In this document: piece after piece, positions 6,949 to 12,421 of the stretch
Layout of the letters: each line of letters starts with the position of its first letter
Numbering within the stretch: position 1 is the stretch's first letter
Notes under the pieces: generated by a model
Databases searched by the model: none
The model's input: the letters and a program-made list of their open reading frames with translations, nothing else
Told to the model about the DNA's origin: nothing
Position numbers and translations under genes: made by a program
IMG/VR virus record: IMGVR_UViG_3300020183_000510
Span: 1 to 22,160 of that record
DNA from: a virus
DNA length: 22,160 nucleotides
Direction: 5' to 3' (one strand)

Positions 6949-7538
6949 TCTTGGAAAACTGCAATACTTATTTGATCAACGAAGCATCGATGGTTCGCCT
7001 CTACCAACACACGGTAGAGAGGAACATTGGAATCATTTCTGCTTCCCGTGGTAGATACACCAAGTCCGAGAATCTAGACCGAAGTCGGAAGTTGGAGTCT
7101 GATATTCGTGCAGCGGGGTTTGGTTTCTATCGCCTTGAGGGTCACTACATCGAAGGATACAAGACCGATAAGGCAAAGGATGTCAAGGAGAGATGTTACC
7201 TGGTCATCGGTGAAAAGATGGCTGATAACGGAAATCTCAAGGGCATTCTCAAGAAACTAGGGTCGAAGTACAATCAAGACTCGATTCTTTACAAGCCCTA
7301 CAACGACAAGAAAGCATACCTTATTGGAACTCAGGCGACAGATGAAGAAGGAAACTCTGTTGACTTTCCCGGTCTTGGCAGAGAGGTATCTGTGGGAGAA
7401 TTCAAGCCTATGAAGGTTGGAGAATTTTATTCACGCATGAAGGGCAAGCCATTTGTGTTTGAATCTTATGGGGTACCGAAGACTTGGGTTGAGATGTATG
7501 CTGAATACTTGCGTACTAGGTTGGAAGACCGGGCTTGA
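6945..7538 (+). CDS. hypothetical protein, 197 aa, INE|A site near N-terminus
   Basis: The ATG overlaps the upstream TGA and has GAGG before it. The N-terminus MILENCNTYLINE|A carries an I-x-E|A site at 11-14. The body looks like one alpha/beta domain: NIGIISASRGRYTKSEN, then RKLESDIRAAGFGFYRLEGHYIEGY, then a strand CYLVIGEK, a pattern I recall from phage proteins of unknown function. There is no membrane segment. The stop codon TGA lies inside the -35 box of the following promoter, and the gene closes the run of capsid-targeting-like genes that starts at 4085. Confidence 0.75.
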   Translation: MILENCNTYLINEASMVRLYQHTVERNIGIISASRGRYTKSENLDRSRKLESDIRAAGFGFYRLEGHYIEGYKTDKAKDVKERCYLVIGEKMADNGNLKGILKKLGSKYNQDSILYKPYNDKKAYLIGTQATDEEGNSVDFPGLGREVSVGEFKPMKVGEFYSRMKGKPFVFESYGVPKTWVEMYAEYLRTRLEDRA

Positions 7539-7563
7539 CATTTGTTTGAGTCGGGGGTATACT
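7535..7563 (+). promoter_or_regulatory. sigma70 promoter giving a predicted leaderless mRNA
   Basis: TTGACA (7535-7540), 17 bp, TATACT (7558-7563). The -35 box contains the upstream stop codon TGA. The expected start, 7 bases after the -10 box, is the A of the ATG at 7570. No Shine-Dalgarno site could fit in the transcript. Confidence 0.85.
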
Positions 7564-7569
7564 TGTGGT

Positions 7570-7920
7570 ATGAACAACCTCAACGATGAACTCACCACCA
7601 ATGAACTTGCAGAACTGACCGAATCTGTCCATCTTCTTCGGCAGGCATTATCGGAACACATTTGCTTGATCAACTTCACCAAGTCGGATGGTACCGAGCG
7701 ACAGATGTACTGCACTCTTCGTAGTGACTGTCTTCCGTCCCGTACCATTGAGCAAGCGGCAGAGTCTTACAAGAGGCAGAAGGAACAGAGACCTCGACCT
7801 CTGAGCAACATTTCTGTTTGGGACTTGGAGAAGGATGGATGGAGATCATTTGATGTGAACAATCTCACTTCGTTTGTTGTTGGGGTCGAGTATCCTCCAA
7901 ACAAATCTGAGAACTCCTGA
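7570..7920 (+). CDS. WYL_2 (DUF2693)-like protein, 116 aa
   Basis: ATG 7570 is chosen because a near-consensus promoter ends 7 bases upstream; the longer open frame upstream overlaps the previous gene. Residues about 34-107 contain FTKSDGTERQMYCTLRSDCLP and later ISVWDLEKDGWRSFDVNNL, which match the SH3-like WYL_2/DUF2693 pattern (a strand pair, a CTL motif, then VWD...WRSF near the end) found in many phages. The role is unknown; related WYL domains bind nucleic acid or ligands. A helical N-terminus (residues 1-33) precedes the domain. The gene heads the early-type unit that also carries the first four tRNAs. Confidence 0.8.
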   Translation: MNNLNDELTTNELAELTESVHLLRQALSEHICLINFTKSDGTERQMYCTLRSDCLPSRTIEQAAESYKRQKEQRPRPLSNISVWDLEKDGWRSFDVNNLTSFVVGVEYPPNKSENS

Positions 7921-7930
7921 AACCAAACCT

Positions 7931-8004
7931 GTCTCCGTAACTCAGTTGGATAGAGTAACTGCCTTCTAAGCAGTAAGTCACAGGTTCGAATCCTGTCGGG
8001 GACG
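7931..8004 (+). tRNA. tRNA-Arg(TCT)
   Basis: Full cloverleaf: acceptor GTCTCCG/CGGGGAC, anticodon loop CTTCTAA (anticodon TCT), T arm CACAG-GTTCGAA-CCTGT type, discriminator G. Reads AGA codons. CCA is not encoded. Confidence 0.95.
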
Positions 8005-8009
8005 CTTTT

Positions 8010-8082
8010 GCTTCGGTAACTCAGTTGGTAGAGTAACTGGCTTTTAACCAGTAAGTCGTGGGTTCGACCCCCACCCGAAGCA
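8010..8082 (+). tRNA. tRNA-Lys(TTT)
   Basis: Acceptor GCTTCGG/CCGAAGC, anticodon stem ACTGG/CCAGT with loop CTTTTAA (anticodon TTT), discriminator A. Five bases separate it from tRNA-Arg. No encoded CCA. Confidence 0.95.
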
Positions 8083-8085
8083 TTT

Positions 8086-8169
8086 GACTTTGTGGCGGAA
8101 CTGGCATACGCAAAGGTCTTAGAAACCTTCGGAGTAACATCCTTGTGGGTTCGACTCCCACCAAAGTCA
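8086..8169 (+). tRNA. tRNA-Leu(TAG)
   Basis: Class II tRNA with long variable arm; acceptor GACTTTG/CAAAGTC is perfect; anticodon stem AAGGT/ACCTT with loop CTTAGAA (anticodon TAG). Reads CUA. No encoded CCA. Confidence 0.95.
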
Positions 8170-8187
8170 TTCGGAAAGGAATTATTT

Positions 8188-8271
8188 GGCCTTGTGGCGG
8201 AACTGGCAGACGCAGCAGACTTAAAATCTGCCGCCTTAAACGGCGTGGGGGTTCGATCCCCCCCTTGGTCA
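8188..8271 (+). tRNA. tRNA-Leu(TAA), mismatched acceptor stem
   Basis: Class II tRNA; anticodon stem GCAGA/TCTGC with loop CTTAAAA (anticodon TAA), variable arm GCCGCC...GGCG, T arm GGGGG/CCCCC. Acceptor GGCCTTG against CTTGGTC has a G-U pair and two adjacent U-U oppositions at positions 5 and 6. The rest of the molecule is sound. Confidence 0.85.
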
Positions 8272-8293
8272 TTCAAAGATGTGACATAAGTAG

Positions 8294-8515
8294 ATGTATA
8301 TGGAAGACGATAAGAGCGGAATCAACTGGGAAAAGGAAGATAGAAAGACCTTGATCGCATTGGTCAAGTTCTCTCTTAACTTCGCATCCTATGTTAAGGA
8401 GATGGATCCTACTCTTTGGCGTAAAGCGGGGGAGTATGCCGCAGATTTCACAAAGGAAGATGGCGTGGAGTTTACACCACAGCATGACGGAGAAACGGAA
8501 AATGAAAAAGAGTAG
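8294..8515 (+). CDS. hypothetical protein, 73 aa, acidic
   Basis: An open frame follows the tRNA-Leu(TAA) gene by 22 bases. It may start at ATG 8294 or at 8300 (MEDDKSG). No convincing Shine-Dalgarno site is seen, so its start is uncertain. The product is acidic and helical (KEDRKTLIALVKFSLNFASYVKEMD), with no membrane segment or known domain. The next gene starts inside its 3' end, a normal arrangement for real genes here. Function unknown. Confidence 0.6.
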   Translation: MYMEDDKSGINWEKEDRKTLIALVKFSLNFASYVKEMDPTLWRKAGEYAADFTKEDGVEFTPQHDGETENEKE

Positions 8516-8795
8516 TTGGTCATTCAAGAGCCGATACGGTCAGGATAGAATCCTAACGAAGATCGAAGAGAATCTCTACTCTCTTGAGGGAACCACGATG
8601 TTCACTAGAGGAGGGTTCACTAATGACCCTAGCAGCGGGATTGAATACATCGATATGGAAGGTGGTCCTTTTGTTCAACTGAACGATACGATTACCGATA
8701 CATTTGGTATATTGAAAGATGATCGCAAGATTTTCAAAATCAGTTCGATTCCCACTGGAAAAGATTATGCATACATTCTGATTCGTGTCTCTTGA
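8502..8795 (+). CDS. hypothetical protein, 97 aa
   Basis: I chose ATG 8502, preceded by CGGAGAAACGGAAA and overlapping the end of the previous gene by 14 bases; earlier in-frame ATGs lie deep inside that gene. The sequence starts MKKSSWSFKSRYGQ and has mixed beta-type composition (FVQLNDTITDTFGIL, DYAYILIRVS). No family is recognised. Its TGA stop is part of the -35 box of the next promoter. Confidence 0.7.
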   Translation: MKKSSWSFKSRYGQDRILTKIEENLYSLEGTTMFTRGGFTNDPSSGIEYIDMEGGPFVQLNDTITDTFGILKDDRKIFKISSIPTGKDYAYILIRVS

Positions 8796-8820
8796 CACTC
8801 TCACCGACACTCTTTATAAT
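8792..8820 (+). promoter_or_regulatory. consensus sigma70 promoter upstream of 104-aa gene and tmRNA
   Basis: TTGACA (8792-8797), 17 bp, TATAAT (8815-8820): a full consensus match in both boxes. The -35 overlaps the upstream stop TGA. The expected start is near 8827, only about 9 bases before ATG 8836. It is the nearest visible promoter for the tmRNA. Confidence 0.92.
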
Positions 8821-8835
8821 TACTCCAACATCGCC

Positions 8836-9150
8836 ATGGAAAACTCTACACAGATATCTCAAAGCACTTGCATTCGTGAAGTCCTTGCTGATTACATCGT
8901 GACCAAGATTCGGGAAATCAGCGAAAGAAATTATGGAGCCGCATGGGAGAGTGAAATCGAATTCCTAATCTGGGAAGCGATTCAGGGTGATCCCACAAGT
9001 CGGATTCTTGATGAGGACGAAGTTAAGTATCTCAAGATTGCTTCCGACACATTGAACATGTGGGCAACAAGAGAACCAAATCTGTTCGGAGAAGAAATCA
9101 TTATGATTCCTATCTCTGAATGGAAGCGCAAGTACGAAACGCAAATCTAA
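8836..9150 (+). CDS. hypothetical protein, 104 aa
   Basis: ATG 8836 is chosen because a perfect promoter would start transcription near 8827, which excludes the in-frame ATG at 8785. The short leader carries no Shine-Dalgarno site. The product is acidic and largely helical (CIREVLADYIVTKIREISERNYGAAWESEIEFLIWEAI), with no recognised domain. Its TAA stop directly abuts the first base of the tmRNA gene. Processing of the tmRNA 5' end from this transcript would cut the mRNA exactly at the stop codon, an odd and tight arrangement. Confidence 0.75.
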   Translation: MENSTQISQSTCIREVLADYIVTKIREISERNYGAAWESEIEFLIWEAIQGDPTSRILDEDEVKYLKIASDTLNMWATREPNLFGEEIIMIPISEWKRKYETQI

Positions 9151-9543
9151 GGGGGCGAACTGGTATCGACTAGACAAGACATACAAGAACAGCATGCAGG
9201 AGATGGTTACTAGGCTCCTTTAAAAATGTGACCAAACAACAACTGCCAATAAGAAGCGCAGATTCGTTTACGCAAAGCCCGCTGCTCGTCAGCGTCGCCT
9301 TGCTCTCGCCGCCTAAAAACCGGTGAGAAAGAGTTGGATGATCCCGATAGTCCAACTCTGTATATCGGGACTCGCACTAGGGACAAACGGCTTAACTCAC
9401 ATGTGCCGTGTGCGTATGAGAAACATGTGAGAGCCTCATGAGGAACCCTTGGCCTCATGAGGAAATATCAAGGGGAAGCATGTAGGTAAAGTGGTTCTTG
9501 TAAGAATTGTATTAGCACGGGGGTTCGATTCCCCCCGCCTCCA
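9151..9543 (+). ncRNA. ssrA: tmRNA (transfer-messenger RNA), one-piece
   Basis: The 5' end GGGGGCGAACTGGTATCGAC and the 3' end GGGGGTTCGATTCCCCCC then GCCTCCA form the tRNA-like domain: acceptor GGGGGCG/CGCCTCC with a T arm and discriminator A. The conserved AAGCATGTAG element lies upstream of the 3' half. The mRNA-like part starts at a GCC resume codon (9245) and ends at TAA (9314-9316): 23 codons, beginning ANKKRRF and ending RRLALAA. tmRNA rescues stalled ribosomes and marks the products for proteolysis; an ALAA-type end is the usual ClpXP signal. The tag is unusually basic. CCA is not encoded. It lies within a phage tRNA cluster. Stem pairs 9547-9564 just beyond it may aid 3' processing. 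Confidence 0.93.
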
Positions 9544-9546
9544 TTC

Positions 9547-9564
9547 GGGGATGTAGCCATCCCC
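9547..9564 (+). other. stem-loop just after tmRNA
   Basis: GGGGATG-TAGC-CATCCCC, a perfect 7-bp stem starting 3 bases after the tmRNA discriminator, followed by AATTCAAC with no T run. It may define the 3' processing border or stabilise the downstream mRNA. Confidence 0.5.
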
Positions 9565-9590
9565 AATTCAACTTCAACAAAGGAGAAAAA

Positions 9591-9800
9591 ATGGCTAAGA
9601 ATGAGACTGGTTCGTGTCCGTTGTTTGGTGGTTGCGATAAGTTGTCGTGCCTTCTTTCGAAGGTCGGCATCAACCGTAGCCTTCTGATTACGCTTGGACT
9701 TCTTCCGTTCGCATGGAACGGTGTGGTCTTCCTTAAGAACTTCGCTGTCAGCGTTTGGTCGCATCTTTCGACCGGTCTGACTACGGCGTTCGGTGGCTGA
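9591..9800 (+). CDS. small hydrophobic protein, 69 aa
   Basis: The ATG is preceded by AAAGGAGAAAAA, one of the best Shine-Dalgarno sites in the window. The product starts MAKNETGSCPLFGGCDKLSC with three closely spaced cysteines, then a likely membrane segment (LLITLGLLPFAWNGVVFL) and a further amphipathic part ending in TTAFGG. No family is recognised. It is likely an early membrane-associated small protein, given its place between the tmRNA and tRNAs. The cysteine pattern could bind a metal, but this is a guess. Confidence 0.75.
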   Translation: MAKNETGSCPLFGGCDKLSCLLSKVGINRSLLITLGLLPFAWNGVVFLKNFAVSVWSHLSTGLTTAFGG

Positions 9801-9824
9801 TCAAAAAGTCTCTTATGACATGTA

Positions 9825-9844
9825 CCCTTGCAGGGATGCAAGGG
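9825..9844 (+). terminator. stem-loop upstream of tRNA-Gly
   Basis: CCCTTGCA-GGGA-TGCAAGGG, a perfect 8-bp stem ending 4 bases before the tRNA-Gly 5' end. The following GTTTGAG is not a strong T tract, so it may be a processing or spacer stem, not a terminator. Confidence 0.4.
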
Positions 9845-9848
9845 GTTT

Positions 9849-9920
9849 GAGGATGTAACTCAATGGCAGAGTGTTGGCCTTCCATGCCAAATGTTGCGGG
9901 TTCGACTCCCGTCATTCTCT
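9849..9920 (+). tRNA. tRNA-Gly(TCC)
   Basis: Acceptor GAGGATG/CATTCTC (one G-U), anticodon stem TTGGC/GCCAA with loop CTTCCAT (anticodon TCC), T arm GCGGG-TTCGACT-CCCGT, discriminator T. Reads GGA. Confidence 0.92.
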
Positions 9921-9923
9921 TTC

Positions 9924-9995
9924 GGGTCGATAGTTCAACGGCAGAACACTGCCTTTGCAAGGCAGGGGTTAGGGGTTCAAATCCCCTTCGATCCA
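9924..9995 (+). tRNA. tRNA-Ala(TGC)
   Basis: Acceptor GGGTCGA/TCGATCC (one G-U), anticodon stem CTGCC/GGCAG with loop TTTGCAA (anticodon TGC), T arm AGGGG/CCCCT, discriminator A. Starts 4 bases after tRNA-Gly. Confidence 0.93.
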
Positions 9996-10010
9996 CTCAG
10001 GAGACAAACT

Positions 10011-10214
10011 ATGAACTACAATCCAGGACAAGGATACCGTGACGGATACAGCGACAGAAAGAGTGGATCTAGAAGCCGTTGCCCATTTGGATCAGGCACG
10101 ACAGATGACCCCTATTGGAGAGAATACAAAGAGGGATACGCTGATGCTGATATGAAGATCCTTGAAGATGCACGAAGAGGAATGAAAGAACAGAATCAGT
10201 TTTTGTCGGAGTGA
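10011..10214 (+). CDS. small hydrophilic protein, 67 aa, GY-rich
   Basis: The ATG has AGGAG at good distance, 15 bases after tRNA-Ala; the longer upstream frame runs through the two tRNAs and is not used. The product has repeated GY motifs (NPGQGYRDGYSDRK and later YWREYKEGYADAD) and an acidic helical end. Small proteins with this GYxxGY pattern occur in many phages with no known role. It is probably expressed with the surrounding tRNA genes. Confidence 0.75.
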   Translation: MNYNPGQGYRDGYSDRKSGSRSRCPFGSGTTDDPYWREYKEGYADADMKILEDARRGMKEQNQFLSE

Positions 10215-10220
10215 AATTTT

Positions 10221-10308
10221 GGATGGGTGGCAGAGTGGTCGAATGCGGTAGTCTTGAAAACTACTTTGGAGTTATACTCCAACGGGGGTTCGAATCCCTC
10301 CTCATCCG
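10221..10308 (+). tRNA. tRNA-Ser(TGA)
   Basis: Class II; acceptor GGATGGG/CTCATCC (one G-U), anticodon stem GTAGT/ACTAC with loop CTTGAAA (anticodon TGA), long variable arm TTGGAGT...ACTCCAA, discriminator G. Confidence 0.94.
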
Positions 10309-10328
10309 TTTGCGTATACGCTTTGTTT

Positions 10329-10418
10329 GGACAGATGGCAGAGTGGTCTAATGCTGCGGTTTACTAAACCGCCGATGGTTCTTGAAGCCATCCGGGGGTT
10401 CGAATCCCTCTCTGTCCG
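10329..10418 (+). tRNA. tRNA-Ser(ACT), unusual A34 anticodon
   Basis: Class II; acceptor GGACAGA/TCTGTCC is perfect; anticodon stem GCGGT/ACCGC with loop TTACTAA gives anticodon ACT; long variable arm GATGG...CCATC; discriminator G, the serine identity base. The usual bacterial form is GCT; here the wobble base is A. Confidence 0.92.
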
Positions 10419-10424
10419 TTTTGA

Positions 10425-10496
10425 TGGCTCGTAGCACAACGGTAGTGCATCCCGCTGTTAACGGGAGGGTTGAAGGTTCGAATCCTTCCGAGCCAG
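10425..10496 (+). tRNA. tRNA-Asn(GTT)
   Basis: Acceptor TGGCTCG/CGAGCCA, anticodon stem TCCCG/CGGGA with loop CTGTTAA (anticodon GTT), T arm GAAGG/CCTTC, discriminator G. Confidence 0.95.
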
Positions 10497-10497
10497 T

Positions 10498-10568
10498 TGA
10501 TCCGTGGTGTAAAGGTAGCACAGGAGATTTTGATTCTCCTTGTCTTGGTTCAAATCCAGGCGGATCAG
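10498..10568 (+). tRNA. tRNA-Gln(TTG)
   Basis: Acceptor TGATCCG/CGGATCA, anticodon stem GGAGA/TCTCC with loop TTTTGAT (anticodon TTG), discriminator G. One base separates it from tRNA-Asn. Confidence 0.94.
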
Positions 10569-10570
10569 TA

Positions 10571-10644
10571 CGGGGCGTAGCACAGTTTGGTAGTGCGCCT
10601 GCTTTGGGAGCAGGAGGTCACAGGTTCAAATCCTGTCACCCCGA
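10571..10644 (+). tRNA. tRNA-Pro(TGG)
   Basis: Acceptor CGGGGCG/CACCCCG with one C-A opposition at position 6, anticodon stem CCTGC/GCAGG with loop TTTGGGA (anticodon TGG), T arm ACAGG/CCTGT, discriminator A. Confidence 0.92.
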
Positions 10645-10647
10645 TTC

Positions 10648-10675
10648 TTGACATCGTCCGAATTGCTGTTACAAT
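10648..10675 (+). promoter_or_regulatory. sigma70 promoter giving a predicted leaderless mRNA
   Basis: TTGACA (10648-10653), 16 bp, TACAAT (10670-10675). Seven bases after the -10 box is the A of the ATG at 10682, so the message should begin at the start codon. The box begins 4 bases after tRNA-Pro. Confidence 0.85.
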
Positions 10676-10681
10676 TGCCAT

Positions 10682-11227
10682 ATGAACATCTTTGTACTAG
10701 ATCCTGCCCCACAAGTGGCCGCACGAAACCTTTGCGACAAGCATGTCGTAAAGATGATTGTCGAGAGCGCACAGATGATGTCAACGGCGCATCGTGTTTT
10801 AGACGGTGAGCCTACGACCCGTGTGACCAAGACGGGTAGGAATGTCAAGCATTGGGATCATAGAAATCAGACGCTATGCCTTGCAACGATGGTACATCAC
10901 CCTTGCACACAATGGGTTATGCGTACAAACAAGAACTACCAATGGTTGTATCAGCATGCATCTGCCATGCTCATGGAATACAATCTTAGGTATCACAAGA
11001 TCCATGCCATGGAGAATTTGATTTCTGTTCACCTCAGTAGTTGCCCTAAAAACATTCCACTTGGCGATCTAACACCCTTCGCACAGGCGATGCCCGACAA
11101 GTATCGTTCTAAAGATGCGGTCACCGCCTATCGCAACTACTACCTTGGTGATAAGGCGAGATTTGCCAAGTGGAAGAATGTTCAAGCACCAAATTGGTGG
11201 ATGCAGGGGGTTCATATTGGGCAGTAA
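10682..11227 (+). CDS. conserved phage protein, 181 aa, unknown function
   Basis: The ATG coincides with the predicted transcript start. The N-terminus MNIFVLDPAPQVAARNLCDK followed by HVVKMIVESAQMMSTAHR is the signature of a family I recall from many phages; other landmarks are HHPCTQWV (76-83), LTPFAQAMPDKY (129-140), AYRNYY and a C-terminal PNWW. Conserved His, Asp, Lys and Trp residues suggest an enzyme or nucleic-acid-binding protein, but I know of no proven function. The stop overlaps the next small gene by 11 bases. Confidence 0.85.
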   Translation: MNIFVLDPAPQVAARNLCDKHVVKMIVESAQMMSTAHRVLDGEPTTRVTKTGRNVKHWDHRNQTLCLATMVHHPCTQWVMRTNKNYQWLYQHASAMLMEYNLRYHKIHAMENLISVHLSSCPKNIPLGDLTPFAQAMPDKYRSKDAVTAYRNYYLGDKARFAKWKNVQAPNWWMQGVHIGQ

Positions 11228-11357
11228 GCATAGCGCAGGAAAGGGCGACATCTATCGAAAGGTGGACTATTCGAAGTGGTCAAAGAATTGGGATACGATC
11301 TTTGGTAAAAAGCGTAAACCAAAGACAGCCCGAAAGTCCCGTAAGACCAAGTCATAA
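11217..11357 (+). CDS. small basic protein, 46 aa, TTG start
   Basis: The coding segment (GSKHSAGKGD, then YRKVDYSKWSKNWDTIFGKK) is a small-protein type I recall from many phages. No ATG lies near that N-terminus. TTG at 11217 is preceded by AGGGGG with a 6-base gap, inside the end of the upstream gene, and is the best start. The C-terminus is a dense Lys/Arg tail (KKRKPKTARKSRKTKS), suited to nucleic-acid binding. The TAA stop (11355-11357) is part of the next late-promoter box. Confidence 0.75.
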   Translation: MGSKHSAGKGDIYRKVDYSKWSKNWDTIFGKKRKPKTARKSRKTKS

Positions 11358-11360
11358 ATA
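11354..11360 (+). promoter_or_regulatory. T4-late-like promoter box ATAAATA
   Basis: ATAAATA includes the upstream TAA stop. With the last A as -6, +1 is 11366, exactly the A of the next ATG. This predicts a leaderless late mRNA. Confidence 0.65.
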
Positions 11361-11365
11361 GCCCT

Positions 11366-11734
11366 ATGAACATCATCACCAAACTACTGACAGTTCAGGC
11401 TCAATTAAGAGTTTATCACTGGCAAACCAAGTCCTACGCAGAACACAAGGCACTTGGCAAGTTATATGAGTCACTTGATGAACTGGCAGATGAATTCATC
11501 GAAACTTTGGCCGGATCAAAGGGAGGAGTTCCGTCTGCGAAAGATAACTTCACATTCATTGCAGACAACTACAAGGACAATAAGACTGTTATTGCCTTCC
11601 TTGATGAGTTCATCGTCTACTTATCACAGGATGTTCCGCAGATGCTTGACAGTAAGAATACCGATCTGCTCAACATTCGTGACGAGATGCTTGGGGCAGT
11701 GAATCAAACTAAGTATCTACTCAGACTGAGGTGA
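11366..11734 (+). CDS. DUF5856 / ferritin- or Dps-like protein, 122 aa
   Basis: The N-terminal half, LTVQAQLRVYHWQTKSYAEHKALGKLYESLDELADEFIE, matches the helical pattern of the DUF5856 family known from T4-like phages, with the HW...H...E...D/E spacing seen in Dps-like four-helix proteins. Candidate metal ligands are His18 and His27 plus Glu and Asp residues of the following helices. Whether it stores iron or binds DNA is not shown by the sequence. The start codon lies on the predicted +1 of a late promoter, with no Shine-Dalgarno site. It is followed by a PAP2 phosphatase gene after three bases. Confidence 0.8.
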   Translation: MNIITKLLTVQAQLRVYHWQTKSYAEHKALGKLYESLDELADEFIETLAGSKGGVPSAKDNFTFIADNYKDNKTVIAFLDEFIVYLSQDVPQMLDSKNTDLLNIRDEMLGAVNQTKYLLRLR

Positions 11735-11737
11735 CTA

Positions 11738-12421
11738 ATGCTAAGATTTCAGCAGATTAATTCGTTGGACACAATTGTCGGCTACATGAAGTCGAAGTAT
11801 CTTGTACAGATTGATCAACACAAGAACGATCCATCAACAGCACTAAGTAAGTTTTTGATGTCTGGAGTTCCTGTGTCAAGAGTTCTTGATATGCCGCCAT
11901 CCAACAGCAGCACCAAGACCATCAATGAACTGAACTACATCATCAATAGAATGGCGGAAGCCACTATTGAGGAAAGAGAATTTGCACAGAGAATGGACGA
12001 TTTGGATGACCATTACGACATGTGGTCAGACGAAACAGAGTCTCTTACAGGAAAGTATTATGGGAGAGATTGGTTCTATGGATTAACTAATAAGACGGAC
12101 GGGTTTCTCAACCACCTGAAGATGCATTTCAATCGTGCTAGACCATTTCAGATCGCACCAGAGTACGGTAAGAAAATCGTTATCCGAATCAAGGATCCGT
12201 CAACTCCTGCTTATCCCTCTGGACATTCGTTCGATGCCTGGATGTTCGCTACGGTTCTATCGGAGAGACATCCTGAGCACACGGACGAGTTCGGTGAGAT
12301 TGCCGACAGAATTGGTGACTCTAGAGTCGTTGCTGGTGTTCACTATCTATCGGATCTTGAGGCAGGAAAACGAGCAGCGATTTATGCAGTAAGAAACAAG
12401 TTAGTGAAGGCAATCCTATGA
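11738..12421 (+). CDS. PAP2-family (class A acid) phosphatase, 227 aa
   Basis: All three motifs of the PAP2/vanadium-haloperoxidase superfamily are present: K-x6-RP at 128-136 (KMHFNRARP), PSGH at 160-163 (YPSGHSFDA), and SR-x5-H-x3-D at 195-206 (SRVVAGVHYLSD). Members of this superfamily hydrolyse phosphomonoesters through a phosphohistidine. There is no signal peptide or obvious membrane segment, so it resembles soluble class A phosphatases. The ATG follows GAGGTG. Its end overlaps the next gene (HAD nucleotidase-like) as ATGA, which suggests linked phosphate or nucleotide chemistry. The N-terminal 100 residues are helical and unassigned. Confidence 0.9.
   Translation: MLRFQQINSLDTIVGYMKSKYLVQIDQHKNDPSTALSKFLMSGVPVSRVLDMPPSNSSTKTINELNYIINRMAEATIEEREFAQRMDDLDDHYDMWSDETESLTGKYYGRDWFYGLTNKTDGFLNHLKMHFNRARPFQIAPEYGKKIVIRIKDPSTPAYPSGHSFDAWMFATVLSERHPEHTDEFGEIADRIGDSRVVAGVHYLSDLEAGKRAAIYAVRNKLVKAIL

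Noticed and set aside
7767-8276. 169-aa minus-strand frame across the tRNA cluster
   Set aside because: It reads through four tRNA genes; its repeats come from conserved tRNA sequence.
9170-9458. Two minus-strand open frames over the tmRNA (61 and 82 aa)
   Set aside because: They lie inside a clearly structured RNA gene and have no RBS or family resemblance.
10382-10651. 89-aa plus-strand frame
   Set aside because: It runs through tRNA-Ser, -Asn, -Gln and -Pro; not a protein gene.
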